64,000 nucleotides of DNA. It comes from Fodinisporobacter ferrooxydans (GTDB taxonomy: Bacteria; Bacillota; Bacilli; Tumebacillales; MYW30-H2). Below, piece by piece: positions 8,621-17,938 of the stretch. Location: assembly GCF_022818495.1 (NCBI RefSeq), contig NZ_CP089291.1:2311501-2375500 (forward strand). Reading direction: 5' to 3'. Under the pieces are notes generated by a model that searched no databases, was not told the DNA's origin, and saw nothing but the letters and a program-made list of their open reading frames with translations. Numbering within the stretch: the first letter of the stretch is position 1; every line of letters starts with the position of its first letter. Both the position numbers and the translations under genes were made by a program.

Positions 8621-8651
8621 AATTTGGGCAGATCCGGAAAATAAAAGCAGG

Positions 8652-8692
8652 AACAACGCAGCCGTATTTTTTGCGGCCTGCGTTGTTTTGTT
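8652..8692 (+). terminator. Terminator after ctaB
   Basis: AACAACGCAGCCG / CGGCCTGCGTTGTT (one bulged base) around TATTTTTTG, followed by a T-rich tract. It separates the oxidase operon from the convergent regulator gene. Confidence 0.8.
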
Positions 8693-8719
8693 TTATATTT
8701 TTGTTTTATATTCAGGGGC

Positions 8720-9061
8720 TCACTCTTCATGTTGTGGCTTTTCCTTTAATTGATCCAGGATTGAGATTGTAGTGATCAATTGATTATTAAAAATCTTTCG
8801 CGCAATATCCAATAAATCGGCAATCATCGGATCGCGCAATGAGTATATGACTCGATTCCCTTCCTTTATTCCCAAGACCATATTGTACATTCGCAAAACT
8901 TTTAATTGTTGAGAGATTGCCGAGCCGTCAATGCCAATGATGGCTTGCAATTGATTCACGCTTAATTTTTGATCGGATAGGATTTCAAGAATTTGAATTC
9001 GCAATGGATGTGCCAAAGCCTTGAAAAAGTTAGCTTTAAATTGCTGCATTTCCTGATTCAT
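8720..9061 (-). CDS. ArsR-family winged-helix regulator
   Basis: 113 residues from ATG 9061, preceded by GGGTGAAATC. The core LAHPLRIQILEIL ... SVNQLQAIIGIDGSAISQQLKVLRM is the ArsR/SmtB winged helix. No Cys pair of the metal-sensing alpha3 site (CVC type) is present, so the signal is not a thiol-bound metal; the protein contains no Cys at all. Convergent with ctaB; the gene it controls cannot be told. Confidence 0.8.
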   Translation of the reverse strand: MNQEMQQFKANFFKALAHPLRIQILEILSDQKLSVNQLQAIIGIDGSAISQQLKVLRMYNMVLGIKEGNRVIYSLRDPMIADLLDIARKIFNNQLITTISILDQLKEKPQHEE

Positions 9062-9330
9062 GATTTCACCCAATCGTAGTGTTTTCGGAAGCCGAAATCC
9101 AATCACTTTTTAATCGATTATTCGGTGTTGATTTTCGATAGTGCTTCGCAACATACAATCATACACACAAATTCATCGGCAGAGGGGAATTTTATATGAG
9201 AAAAATCGTAATCTTGTTCTCATCAAAAATATTGTAACAAGTTTACAGAGGTTTGAAATCGTCCCTTTGAACTATTTTCATCGGATAATATTAAAAATGT
9301 CTCCCAATAATGCTCTTAAAAAAGCGATGA

Positions 9331-9804
9331 TTATGCATCATCGCTTCTTCGCTTAATATTCCGTTTCTCAATGGTATTTTTGAGTAGTAATCCAATAACC
9401 ACACCAAAAAATAAACCGATCATACCTAACCAAACCGGGCCAAGAAAGTCTCGGGAGAATATTATCCCGACCGTTCCTGAGAAAGCGCCGAAAGCGAAAG
9501 GGAGAACCGCATATGGTTCTATAACAACACTTGCATCTTTATAGGCGTCCCAAATCCCGAAAATATAAATACATGGATAAAACATTAGCCATTGGTAATT
9601 TGTTTGATGTATAGTTTTCTCAATTTCCCCATGGAAGCTGGAAATAATAATTTCATTTAAGTTGGATTGGTTATTAACCAACAATTCTAAGCCAATTAGT
9701 ACAATGCCTTTAAAAAATTTGCCATTTAGAAGTTGTCCAAAACCAGGCAGTGCAATACTCCAAAGAAATACTTCTATACGTTGACATTTTTCCATAATAT
9801 TCAT
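9331..9804 (-). CDS. Hypothetical membrane protein
   Basis: 157 residues. It begins with a short hydrophobic hairpin (LWSIALPGFGQLLNGKFFKGIVLIGLELL), similar in layout to small membrane proteins annotated near sporulation genes, then FYPCIYIFGIWDAYKDA and two C-terminal helices separated by GPVWLG. No catalytic motif. The gene is AT-rich and sits with the next gene in a stretch whose codon use looks poorer in G+C than the flanking core genes. Function unknown. Confidence 0.6.
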   Translation of the reverse strand: MNIMEKCQRIEVFLWSIALPGFGQLLNGKFFKGIVLIGLELLVNNQSNLNEIIISSFHGEIEKTIHQTNYQWLMFYPCIYIFGIWDAYKDASVVIEPYAVLPFAFGAFSGTVGIIFSRDFLGPVWLGMIGLFFGVVIGLLLKNTIEKRNIKRRSDDA

Positions 9805-9933
9805 TACTCTTCTTTTTATGTTTATTCAATTAACCATCAACAATGAGTTGAAAATTCAATAATTTTATTATTGCGATGAATAAATAATTTATGCTCGTAT
9901 AAAAATAAAAAAGTTTTAAAAGGGGGATTGAGT

Positions 9934-10989
9934 ATGGAAATAAAAAAACCGATTCAACCATTTTCATTCAATCATGCAAAAATAAACAAAATGGATTCCA
10001 ATGAAAAATTAAATTCGGCGGAGCAAGCAAAACTTTGGTCAACTTATATGGGGAATACTATGGCCATATGTGTTTTGAGTTACATGCTCCATCACGTTGA
10101 GGATCAAGAAATTAAGATAGTCGTGGAGAATGCTCTAAGCCTGTCGGAACAATTCGTTAAGACAATAAAAGAAATTTTCGTCCAGGAGAATTATCCCATT
10201 CCACAGGGATTTACAGAAGAAGATGTAAATGTAGGGGCACCAAGATTATTTGAAGACCCATTTTATCTCCATTATTTAAAATATGTTTCTAAAGCAGGTA
10301 TAAGTCTTTATGGAATCGCAGTTCCCCTAATGATTCGATCGGATATTCAAACATTTTTTACTAAGTGTGTTGACTCCACAATGAAATTGGTGAACCAAGT
10401 GAATGAAGTGTCGATTGCAAAAGGGCTCATCGCAAAGCCTGCCTTTACTCCTTATCCGAGTCATGTGGACTTTATAAAAAAACAAACGTATTTGAATGGC
10501 TTTTTTGGGGAGGTTCGACCGTTACAAGCTTTGGAGATTACTCATTTGTACGATAACATTGAAAATAATGCGACAAGTAGAGCTGTTTTAATTGGATTCA
10601 GTCAAGTAGCTCAATCAGAACAAGTAAGAGCCTATTTTCTCAGAGGAAAAGAAATTGTCGCCAAACATTACGATATCTGTAGCCAAGTCCTTCAAAAAGA
10701 GGATGTATCATCACCACCCATTCTAGACACCTTAGTGACGACTTCAACAGTTCCGCCATTTTCTGACAAATTGATGATGTTCCATAAACTGGATATGTTT
10801 TCAATGAGAATACGAACATACGGAAACGCCTTAGCTGTAAGTGCAAGGCATGATATAGCAGCAAAATATGGGCGGTTTCTCTTGGAGGTAGGGAATTACG
10901 TCGAAGATGGTGCAAATATCCTGATTGAGCATGGATGGTTGGAACAACCTCCGCAAGCGGCGGATCGAGAGGCTTTAGCTTCGAAATAG
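9934..10989 (+). CDS. DUF3231 protein (tandem four-helix bundle)
   Basis: 351 residues from ATG 9934, with AGGGGGAT ahead; a TTG at 9928 is also in frame but too close to the ribosome site. Two copies of the same unit are visible, each starting with a helix ending in LWSTYMGN / THLYDNIEN and later SYMLHHVEDQEIK / GFSQVAQSEQVR. This two-unit all-helical layout is DUF3231, which is spread among spore-forming Bacilli and distantly resembles coat protein F (ferritin-like fold). No iron-binding E-x-x-H motif is seen. Possible spore-associated role, inferred. Confidence 0.75.
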   Translation: MEIKKPIQPFSFNHAKINKMDSNEKLNSAEQAKLWSTYMGNTMAICVLSYMLHHVEDQEIKIVVENALSLSEQFVKTIKEIFVQENYPIPQGFTEEDVNVGAPRLFEDPFYLHYLKYVSKAGISLYGIAVPLMIRSDIQTFFTKCVDSTMKLVNQVNEVSIAKGLIAKPAFTPYPSHVDFIKKQTYLNGFFGEVRPLQALEITHLYDNIENNATSRAVLIGFSQVAQSEQVRAYFLRGKEIVAKHYDICSQVLQKEDVSSPPILDTLVTTSTVPPFSDKLMMFHKLDMFSMRIRTYGNALAVSARHDIAAKYGRFLLEVGNYVEDGANILIEHGWLEQPPQAADREALASK

Positions 10990-11014
10990 TTATAAAACGG
11001 ACGAAACGATACTT

Positions 11015-11056
11015 AACAAAGCCGATTTCTTTAGAATAAAAAGCATCGGCTTTGTT
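11015..11056 (+). terminator. Terminator-like hairpin after the DUF3231 gene
   Basis: Perfect 12-bp stem AACAAAGCCGAT / ATCGGCTTTGTT around an 18-base loop; the following tract is only weakly T-rich. Confidence 0.6.
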
Positions 11057-11204
11057 ATTCCATAAATTGCACTAACGTGGGTTTTATATAGTTTACAGTG
11101 GATGCTGAAATACAAACGCCAAGATGAAATTCGACATGGCACGCACCTGTATTGGCCCAGGTGACTAATGGATGATTTACTGTTTCCATCTCCCTGATGC
11201 AGAA

Positions 11205-12557
11205 TCAGGAAGACGGCTGAGGTCGGGCAACGGGATTCGTCTGCTGTTGCGTTGAATCTTTGATGAAAAATGTACTAACAAACGCCACGATACTGACAAT
11301 CAATCCATACAGGAACAAGTGGTGGATTCCCGTCAAAAAGTCTGGCGCTTTTGTCAAAAACGCTCCCATGATCGTTACGCCAATTGCTGTGCCGATATTG
11401 CGGGAAAACAATTGAAAAGATGTAGAGATTCCCTTTTGATTTGCTTCCACCAACTGCTGGGAACCGATGATCGATACGGTCGATGTCAGACCAAAGGAAA
11501 GCCCCTGGATCATCATGGCGAAAAAAACATACCAGAACCCGGTTTGCTGGTTTAAAAAATTGAGCAGAATACCGGAAAGAACAAGCAGCGTATTGCCGAT
11601 AATCAGCAGCGGCCGATAGCCAAAACGCAAAATCCATTTTCCGGCGGGAACGGCTACTGCCATCCACCCGACGGATGTTCCCAATAAAGCAACTCCACTT
11701 ATAAACAAAGACTCGCCAGATACTCTTTGCAAAAACAACGGAATATAACTGCCGGTACCGAATAGTGCGGCACTGGATAAGAAGCCTGTAAGATTGAGCC
11801 ATTTCACCGTTTTGTTATGAAATAATGCAAGGGGTACAAGCGGCGATTGTTGGCGGCGTTCGTAGAAATAAAAGGCCAGCAAGAACAGGATGCCCAATAG
11901 TCCGAACAGGATCTGGTTTGACTTTATAACGGTATCCAACAGGACCATGCTGATCCCTGTGCCGAACAACACTGCCCCGAAATAATCGATGGCGGATTTT
12001 TTCGGTGTATATACTTCTTTATATGGAAGCAACAGTAAAAACGAAAGGATGCAAATCGGAATATTGACATAAAAAATCCAGCGCCATGTCATATATTGCA
12101 CGAAGAAAGCACCCAACATGGGCGCCAAAACGGCAGACAACCCCCACATGCCGGTGAAAAACGCCTGGATTTTTCCTCTTTGTTCAATGGAGAACAAATC
12201 GCCTGCAATAATGGCAGGGAAGGGTATCATGCATCCGGCGCCAATCCCTTGCAGTGCCCGAAACAGAACCAATTGAATCATGGAATTTGAAATTCCGCAT
12301 AGAAAAGAACCGATCAAAAACAACACAATGCCAAATCCGAACACATGTTTCCGTCCGAATAAATCAGAAATTCGTCCGGCTACCGGCGATAAAACGGTGC
12401 TTACAATCATATAGGATGCAAAACTCCAGGCGTATAAATCGAAGCGTCCCAAATCTTTGGCGATAATCGGCATGGTCGTGTTCATAATCGTAGAATCCAT
12501 GGATGAAACGAGCATAGCCAAGACAATGCTGACCATTACAGAAATTCGGCTTTTCAT
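11205..12557 (-). CDS. MFS drug/solute exporter, DHA2 (EmrB/QacA) type
   Basis: 450 residues, with at least 13 hydrophobic segments. Motif A GRISDLFGRK lies in the 2-3 loop, the family motif DSTIMNTTMPII in helix 1, and WRWIFYVNIP after the motif C region (GLSAVLAPMLGAFF). DHA2 pumps use proton antiport to expel lipophilic drugs or export metabolites. Substrate unknown. A promoter on the minus strand lies at 12631-12660. The following Nudix gene is upstream on the same strand, 190 bases away. Confidence 0.88.
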   Translation of the reverse strand: MKSRISVMVSIVLAMLVSSMDSTIMNTTMPIIAKDLGRFDLYAWSFASYMIVSTVLSPVAGRISDLFGRKHVFGFGIVLFLIGSFLCGISNSMIQLVLFRALQGIGAGCMIPFPAIIAGDLFSIEQRGKIQAFFTGMWGLSAVLAPMLGAFFVQYMTWRWIFYVNIPICILSFLLLLPYKEVYTPKKSAIDYFGAVLFGTGISMVLLDTVIKSNQILFGLLGILFLLAFYFYERRQQSPLVPLALFHNKTVKWLNLTGFLSSAALFGTGSYIPLFLQRVSGESLFISGVALLGTSVGWMAVAVPAGKWILRFGYRPLLIIGNTLLVLSGILLNFLNQQTGFWYVFFAMMIQGLSFGLTSTVSIIGSQQLVEANQKGISTSFQLFSRNIGTAIGVTIMGAFLTKAPDFLTGIHHLFLYGLIVSIVAFVSTFFIKDSTQQQTNPVARPQPSS

Positions 12558-12630
12558 TTACCTCTCGTCCCCTCTACATGCTTTTTCACGGATTAAGTGA
12601 ATGTTTCCAATTATTGCTTAAACCTACAGT

Positions 12631-12660
12631 AGCATATCAGAGTTGTCGCAATTTCGTCAA
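12631..12660 (-). promoter_or_regulatory. Sigma-A-type promoter for the DHA2 exporter
   Basis: On the minus strand TTGACG (12660-12655), 18 bases, TATGCT (12636-12631); predicted start point about 65 bases ahead of the exporter ATG at 12557. Confidence 0.6.
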
Positions 12661-12747
12661 TTTTAGTATGCACAAAAGGAAACCAAATCAGAACCTATAT
12701 GTATGCATAAAGTTGCAGGAATGTAATCATGAAACGTATCTCAATGA

Positions 12748-13392
12748 TCACGGCTGAATGACACGCAAAAAATGATATAAAATTCGGGCTGTTAATCCCC
12801 ATATGATAAGCTCTTCATCCACTCGATAAAAAAATTGGGAAACCGTTCCCGTACGCCAGGGGTATTGTTTTCCTTGCGGGATCCAATGATAGGGGAAATT
12901 CTCGTCGGGATGCACGGAAATCGCTACATCATGGCGTTCCGGATGAATCGCAAGCAAACGTTCCAAGGGAAGGATTATCACTTTTTCCACTTCATCCGGA
13001 TTTGGCTGTATGGATGCTACGTTCGGCAAACAACCGACAAATGGATAGACAATCATTTGGGAATATGTCACCAAGATATCCAAATCTCCCATATATTGAA
13101 TGGAGTGAAGGGGCAGATTCAGTTCTTCGCTTGTCTCGCGAAGTGCTGCTGTTTGCGGATTTTTATCTTGTGGTTCCACGCGTCCGCCGGGAAAACAGAT
13201 TTCCCCCGGTTGACGGCGCAAAGTTTTGGCCCGCTGTTCGAATAAAACACATAATTGACCATTTTGTTGAAGCAACGGAACCAAAACGGCATTTTTTCGA
13301 AATTGTTCATTCCCGAGAATGGAAGCAACTCTTCCCCGGAATCGATCTGCAATCTGCGGAAGAGCAATCGTATTTTTTATCGGTTCGTTCAT
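12748..13392 (-). CDS. Nudix CoA pyrophosphatase
   Basis: 214 residues. Nudix box GGRVEPQDKN...ALRETSEEL is complete with the catalytic REtsEE. The upstream NuCoA signature is present (FEQRAKTLRRQPGEICFPGG), which marks hydrolases that cleave CoA and derivatives to 3',5'-ADP and phosphopantetheine (NudL/YeaB group). It starts 9 bases after the DUF2225 stop, so the two minus-strand genes are probably cotranscribed. Confidence 0.88.
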   Translation of the reverse strand: MNEPIKNTIALPQIADRFRGRVASILGNEQFRKNAVLVPLLQQNGQLCVLFEQRAKTLRRQPGEICFPGGRVEPQDKNPQTAALRETSEELNLPLHSIQYMGDLDILVTYSQMIVYPFVGCLPNVASIQPNPDEVEKVIILPLERLLAIHPERHDVAISVHPDENFPYHWIPQGKQYPWRTGTVSQFFYRVDEELIIWGLTARILYHFLRVIQP

Positions 13393-13401
13393 TTTCCGTG
13401 T

Positions 13402-14118
13402 TTACCCCTTCCGGCCTGTTGAAAGTTCGTTATACCCATCCGGATCATCGGTTTGAGTGGAATGTGTGCTTTTGATATCAAACCAGCGATCGCGAACCAA
13501 TGATTTCCATTTGGAATCTATGTGTTTCGCAGTGAGCACGTAACTAAACCAGGAGCGGGTTTTGTCGTAATGATCAAGCCTTCCATGAATTTCGCCAATG
13601 AGATAGAGTAGCTTGCCTTCTTCCATCGGAAGTGTGGCAAGGGACTGTGTTTGATAGATCTGCTCATAAAAGTTGACAGCATTTTGAAGAAACCTGCGCT
13701 CTTCTTCATGATTTCCTGCATATCGTTGCAGCCATGCAATACGCATGCAAAGATTTGCGATTGTCAGTGTTTTTTCATTTAAAATATTTGCACATAATAA
13801 TGTGAGCTTGTAGCCGCGAATTGCTTCTTTTAGAGTACGGGATCCGCAACAATTGGTTACTTCGATTTTGTCGATATATTCATATTTGATTCGTTCTCTC
13901 GCTTGCCCTTTGATCGGAGAGAAGCTGTCAGTAAATGCAAGGCCGCAGTGTGGACAATTATAAAATTCGTAAAACATCGGATTTTCTCCAATAAAATATG
14001 TGCAAAAATCGGTGTCCCGTTTGCTTGCTTTTATTTTGCTTATACGAACCCGCATGGATCCAAAGGATGTATGACAATATAGACATTGTACGCGTTTTTC
14101 ATAGAGTGCGTCACTCAA
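13402..14118 (-). CDS. DUF2225 protein with two zinc-ribbon-like Cys pairs
   Basis: 238 residues. Cys pairs VQCLYCHTSF and YNCPHCGLAF at ~10-15 and ~53-57 suggest a small zinc ribbon at the N-terminus; the rest is helical, TPR-like (IAWLQRYAGNHEEERRFLQNA, YLIGEIHGRLDHYDKTRSWF). This is the DUF2225 family, common in Bacilli and Clostridia, without an established function. Start TTG 14118 follows GAGGGATTCC. Two genes, this one and the Nudix hydrolase, form a short operon. Confidence 0.8.
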   Translation of the reverse strand: MSDALYEKRVQCLYCHTSFGSMRVRISKIKASKRDTDFCTYFIGENPMFYEFYNCPHCGLAFTDSFSPIKGQARERIKYEYIDKIEVTNCCGSRTLKEAIRGYKLTLLCANILNEKTLTIANLCMRIAWLQRYAGNHEEERRFLQNAVNFYEQIYQTQSLATLPMEEGKLLYLIGEIHGRLDHYDKTRSWFSYVLTAKHIDSKWKSLVRDRWFDIKSTHSTQTDDPDGYNELSTGRKG

Positions 14119-14287
14119 TAGGAATCCCTCATTTGTAACGTGTGTCAGGTTTCATTTGTAATTCTGCATTGCCGGGCAGGAAGTCTCCAGATATTAAATA
14201 TACAGCATTTGCACAAGATTTCCTGTGCGAATACTCCTATTCTCGCTTTTTTTCTTTAGAAGAGCAAGAAATATGTCAGAAATACAA

Positions 14288-14315
14288 TGGACGGACCTTT
14301 GGAATCGGATATAAT
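14288..14315 (+). promoter_or_regulatory. Probable promoter of the nicotinate phosphoribosyltransferase gene
   Basis: A perfect -10 hexamer TATAAT at 14310-14315 with a weak -35 (TGGACG, 14288-14293). The start point would be ~14322, only 11 bases ahead of the ATG at 14333, which favours a later start codon for the gene. Confidence 0.5.
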
Positions 14316-14362
14316 ATGTGTAATCCCGATTTATGAATTTGGTAGAATTGAGGCTGAATGAA

Positions 14363-15814
14363 TTGAATGAACGCAATATGGTTTTACATACGGATAAATA
14401 TGAAATCAATATGATGTATGCGCATTGGTTTCATGGCACACAAAATCGAAAAACCGTTTTTGATTGTTATTTTCGAAAAATTCCCTTTGGCAACGGGTTT
14501 GCCGTATTTGCAGGATTGGAGCGAATTGTGCATTATTTAAATCAACTGCAATTCGATGAAGAAACGCTTGACTATCTGGCGCAACAGGAAGAAAATTACG
14601 ATCCCCGTTTTTTGCAAGAATTACGGGAGTTTCGTTTTACTGGTGATATTTATGCCGTTCCTGAAGGTACGATTGTGTTTCCGAACGAACCGCTCATACG
14701 AGTGGAGGCGCGAGTGTTTGAAGCGCAGTTGATTGAAACGGCGTTGCTGAATTTCATGAACTATCAGACACTGATTGCGACAAAGGCGGCACGGATCAGA
14801 CAAGTGGCGCCGAACGATATTTTGCTGGAATTCGGCAGTCGCCGTGCACAGGAAGCGGATGCTGCGATCTGGGGGGCAAGGGCCGCTTATATTTCAGGAT
14901 TCGACGCCACGTCCAACATGAAAGCAGGCCAAATGTTCGGCATTCCGACGAAAGGCACACATGCCCACTCATGGGTCCAGGATCATGAGAACGAGGAAGA
15001 AGCATTTGAAAAATTTGCAGAAGCACTGCCGAATCAGATATCACTATTGGTGGATACGTACAATTCACTAAAAAGCGGCGTCCCGAATGCAATAAAAGTA
15101 GCCAAAAAACTGGAAAATAAAGGGGTTCGATTGCAATCCATCCGTTTGGACAGCGGGGATTTGGCGTATTTATCCATTGAAGCCCGGAAGATGCTGGATC
15201 AAGCAAATCTGGAATATGTAAAAATTGTGGCTTCCAATGATTTGGATGAAAATACGATTTTAAATTTAAAAGCACAAGGCGCCAAAATCGATATCTGGGG
15301 AGTCGGAACACAATTGATTACGGCTGCGGACAACCCTGCGCTAGGCGGCGTCTATAAACTTGTGGCAAAAGAAAAAAACGGCGAGTTGTTGCCTACTATA
15401 AAAATTTCAGGAAATCCGGAAAAAATCACAACGCCTGGCTTAAAAACAGTATATCGAATCGTTAATAAGCAAACCAATAAGGTGGAAGCGGATTATATTG
15501 CACTTGTTGAAGAAACGGATGTGAAAAACGGAGAACAAATCCGACTGTTTGACCCGATACATACATATATCCAGAAGCATGTATCCAATTATCAACCGAT
15601 CGAGTTGCTTCAGCCGATTTTTCTGAAAGGAAGGCAAGTATACCGGTTGCCGGATTTAGATTCGGTTCGCGATTACCATAAAGCACAGTTGAAGCTGTTT
15701 TGGCCGGAATATTTACGGATCTTGAATCCGGAAGTATTTCCAGTAGATCTAAGTCAAGACGTATGGAACATGAAAATGAATCTCATTAATGAATATAAAG
15801 CAAAGCAAGCGTGA
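14363..15814 (+). CDS. pncB: Nicotinate phosphoribosyltransferase
   Basis: About 483 residues. It joins nicotinate to PRPP to give nicotinate mononucleotide in NAD salvage. Family marks: LHTDKYEINMMYAHW at the start, FRKIPFGNGFAVFAGLE, the active-site region EFGSRRAQEADAAIWGARAA, GTHAHSWVQ, SIRLDSGDLAYLS and GVGTQLITA. TTG 14363 is preferred because GAGG (14350-14353) is well spaced; ATG 14333 is also in frame but lacks a ribosome site and is close to the predicted transcription start. LarB upstream uses NaAD, which this pathway feeds. Confidence 0.93.
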   Translation: MNERNMVLHTDKYEINMMYAHWFHGTQNRKTVFDCYFRKIPFGNGFAVFAGLERIVHYLNQLQFDEETLDYLAQQEENYDPRFLQELREFRFTGDIYAVPEGTIVFPNEPLIRVEARVFEAQLIETALLNFMNYQTLIATKAARIRQVAPNDILLEFGSRRAQEADAAIWGARAAYISGFDATSNMKAGQMFGIPTKGTHAHSWVQDHENEEEAFEKFAEALPNQISLLVDTYNSLKSGVPNAIKVAKKLENKGVRLQSIRLDSGDLAYLSIEARKMLDQANLEYVKIVASNDLDENTILNLKAQGAKIDIWGVGTQLITAADNPALGGVYKLVAKEKNGELLPTIKISGNPEKITTPGLKTVYRIVNKQTNKVEADYIALVEETDVKNGEQIRLFDPIHTYIQKHVSNYQPIELLQPIFLKGRQVYRLPDLDSVRDYHKAQLKLFWPEYLRILNPEVFPVDLSQDVWNMKMNLINEYKAKQA

Positions 15815-15828
15815 GGAGGTCATTTCTT

Positions 15829-16773
15829 TTGGCCCGCAAACGATATTTTAATCTTGACGACGTGCCGCATACAAAGTCCATCAAACATTTTCAGCGCTGG
15901 CGGAAGGAGCGGCGGCAAAAACAGAAAGATTTCTCCTTTTCCGTTCCCCATACAGATCGTGTGGCATTGGAATATCTGTATTCGAATAAGAAGGATACTA
16001 CGATTACTTGGATTGGCCATTCTACGTTTTTTATTCAATCCGGCGGATTGAATATCTTGACAGATCCAGTATGGGCAAGGCGAATGGGACTTGACAAGCG
16101 CTTGACAGATCCGGGGATTCCGTTAGGCCAAATGCCTGCGATTGATGTTGTGGTCATTTCCCACAGCCACTATGATCATTTGAATTTTACTACATTGCGA
16201 AAACTCAAAGGGAATCCGTTATACCTGGTTCCGGAAGGGTTAAAACAAAAAATGATCAAAAAAGGGTTTCCGTCAGTCATGGAGCTGAACTGGTGGTCTT
16301 CTCACAGGATCGGCGATGTGGAATTCACCATTGTACCTGCACAACATTGGACGAAGCGAACCATTCGCGATACCAATACATCTCATTGGGGCGGCTGGCT
16401 GATTGATAATGCCGCATTTGCAAAACAGGCAAATACGGAAAAGCAAGTGATTTATTTTGTGGGGGACACCGGCTATTTTCGCGGTTTTAAAGAAATAGGC
16501 AAGCGTTTTTCCATTGATTATGCGTTAGTGCCGATCGGTGCTTATGAGCCGGAATGGTTTATGGCACCCCAACATGTCAATCCCGAGCAGGCCGTTCAAG
16601 CATTTCTCGATACACAAGCGAAATATTTTATCCCGATGCATTACGGGACGTTTCGTTTGGCAGATGATACTCCGATTGAGGCGCTTGAGCGGCTGGATAG
16701 GGAATGGAGACGGTTAGGTCTAGGTATCGATCGTTTAAAAAAATTGAAATTGGGTGAGACAATTACTTGTTAG
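15829..16773 (+). CDS. Metallo-beta-lactamase-fold hydrolase (NAPE-PLD/UlaG-like)
   Basis: About 314 residues. The metal motif is HSHYDH (with N following), preceded by TWIGHSTFFIQ and followed by VPAQHW, FVGDTGY and MHYGTF, the pattern of the lactonase/NAPE-phospholipase D-like branch of the superfamily. TTG 15829 is chosen because GAGGAGGT (15813-15820) is 8 bases ahead; the ribosome site overlaps the pncB stop, so the two genes are cotranscribed. Substrate unknown; the pairing with pncB gives no clear hint. Confidence 0.85.
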   Translation: MARKRYFNLDDVPHTKSIKHFQRWRKERRQKQKDFSFSVPHTDRVALEYLYSNKKDTTITWIGHSTFFIQSGGLNILTDPVWARRMGLDKRLTDPGIPLGQMPAIDVVVISHSHYDHLNFTTLRKLKGNPLYLVPEGLKQKMIKKGFPSVMELNWWSSHRIGDVEFTIVPAQHWTKRTIRDTNTSHWGGWLIDNAAFAKQANTEKQVIYFVGDTGYFRGFKEIGKRFSIDYALVPIGAYEPEWFMAPQHVNPEQAVQAFLDTQAKYFIPMHYGTFRLADDTPIEALERLDREWRRLGLGIDRLKKLKLGETITC

Positions 16774-16797
16774 CTGTTTGATCTTTAAAAATTCGAA

Positions 16798-17247
16798 TTA
16801 TTCTTCCAACATGAAAATAATTTGAAGCTCCCCTTTATCGCCAAGGCTGATTGGTACGCTAATCGCTTTGTCAAATCCGTAAAGCTTTGTCTGTCCGACA
16901 AGCACCGTGGGTGGAGTAATATCGACTCGAAGGCCTTTTTGCGAGACATTTGTAGCCATATTTCCGGCAATCATGTTGCCGAGTTCACCTGCAAAAGATT
17001 CAAGCATTTCGCCTTCGAGAGCCATCCCGAACATGACTTCGCCAATACTGCCAATCGCCTTCATTTTACCTTCCAACACCATCCGACCGCGTACATCTCC
17101 GGTAATTCCGATTAACACACCCATTTCCGGCTGCAAGATAGGGGCAGATAAAACGATCGGGTTGCCGCTTGAAACAGGAATAGGAATGATTGTTGATAAG
17201 GATTCAATCGCACCATTTAGTACTGCCGTAATATGACTGCTTGACAT
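16798..17247 (-). CDS. CheX/CheC-like protein
   Basis: 149 residues with the phosphatase signature ESFAGELGNMIAGNMA (E..N pattern of CheC/CheX/FliY) and a GDVRGRMVLEG beta region. CheX dephosphorylates CheY-P in chemotaxis. No other chemotaxis genes are nearby; such orphan CheX domains also occur in other signalling settings. ATG 17247 follows AAAAAGGAGTCACG. Confidence 0.85.
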   Translation of the reverse strand: MSSSHITAVLNGAIESLSTIIPIPVSSGNPIVLSAPILQPEMGVLIGITGDVRGRMVLEGKMKAIGSIGEVMFGMALEGEMLESFAGELGNMIAGNMATNVSQKGLRVDITPPTVLVGQTKLYGFDKAISVPISLGDKGELQIIFMLEE

Positions 17248-17363
17248 AGCGTGACTCCTTTTTCTTAATAATTTTTTACTATATTCGACAGAAAACTTTG
17301 CAAACCCTTCGAAGTTGCGGAAGTTGTTTTAAAAAAATATGACGGTTGTCCCGAAAACAAAAC

Positions 17364-17409
17364 AAAAGCACCCTCATCCACCTTTTCTGTGTGGAATGGG
17401 ATGCTTTTT
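17364..17409 (-). terminator. Terminator after the DUF3243 gene
   Basis: Imperfect stem AAAAGCA-CCC-TCATCCAC against GTGGAATGGGATGCTTTT with small bulges; the minus-strand copy runs into T-rich sequence. It lies 60 bases past the DUF3243 stop. Confidence 0.6.
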
Positions 17410-17469
17410 GAATTTGGCAAACCACTTCAAAATGTTTTCTTTGAATTTCTTCTATGGAACGGGTGATTT

Positions 17470-17724
17470 TTAATGATCACGACTCACAAGATTTACCATT
17501 GTGCGGGCCAATGCATGCCGATCTTCCGGAGAGCTTACTTCCCACATTTGCTTGAGCAGGCGCTCCTGGCTATTTTTCGGATCCACTTTGTCCGATAAGA
17601 AACCGCCAATCTGGTATGCTACATCGGCGATTTTATCGGTATTCATGCCCGCACTTTGGGCAGCTTCAACACGATTTCCCAAGAATTCTTTCCATTTATC
17701 AAAATTCTCAAGTACGTGTGCCAT
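17470..17724 (-). CDS. DUF3243 protein (YmfJ-like)
   Basis: 84 residues from ATG 17724, with AAAGGAGG 8 bases before it. VLENFDKWKEFLGNRVEAAQ ... SDKVDPKNSQERLLKQMWEV is the DUF3243 signature. Small, acidic, helical, widespread in spore formers; function unknown. Confidence 0.85.
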   Translation of the reverse strand: MAHVLENFDKWKEFLGNRVEAAQSAGMNTDKIADVAYQIGGFLSDKVDPKNSQERLLKQMWEVSSPEDRHALARTMVNLVSRDH

Positions 17725-17938
17725 TGCTAATTCCTCCTTTGTATTATCGGGTTGTATCACTTGCTTATCAGTTACCCTTTTTTAATGTTCCAATCGGTGT
17801 GTAATCATATGCAAGTTTTCAGAGATTCTTCTTGCACTTGTCCTTTTTTTACGTTGTATGCATATACATGTCCTGATGACGAAGTTTAGATAATACAACA
17901 GAAACGGATGTTACCAAAAATGATGGGAGGACAGAAGT

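Noticed and set aside
9141-9356. 71-codon open frame on the plus strand
   Set aside because: AT-rich, no ribosome site, no recognisable protein pattern, overlaps the end of a better-supported minus-strand gene.
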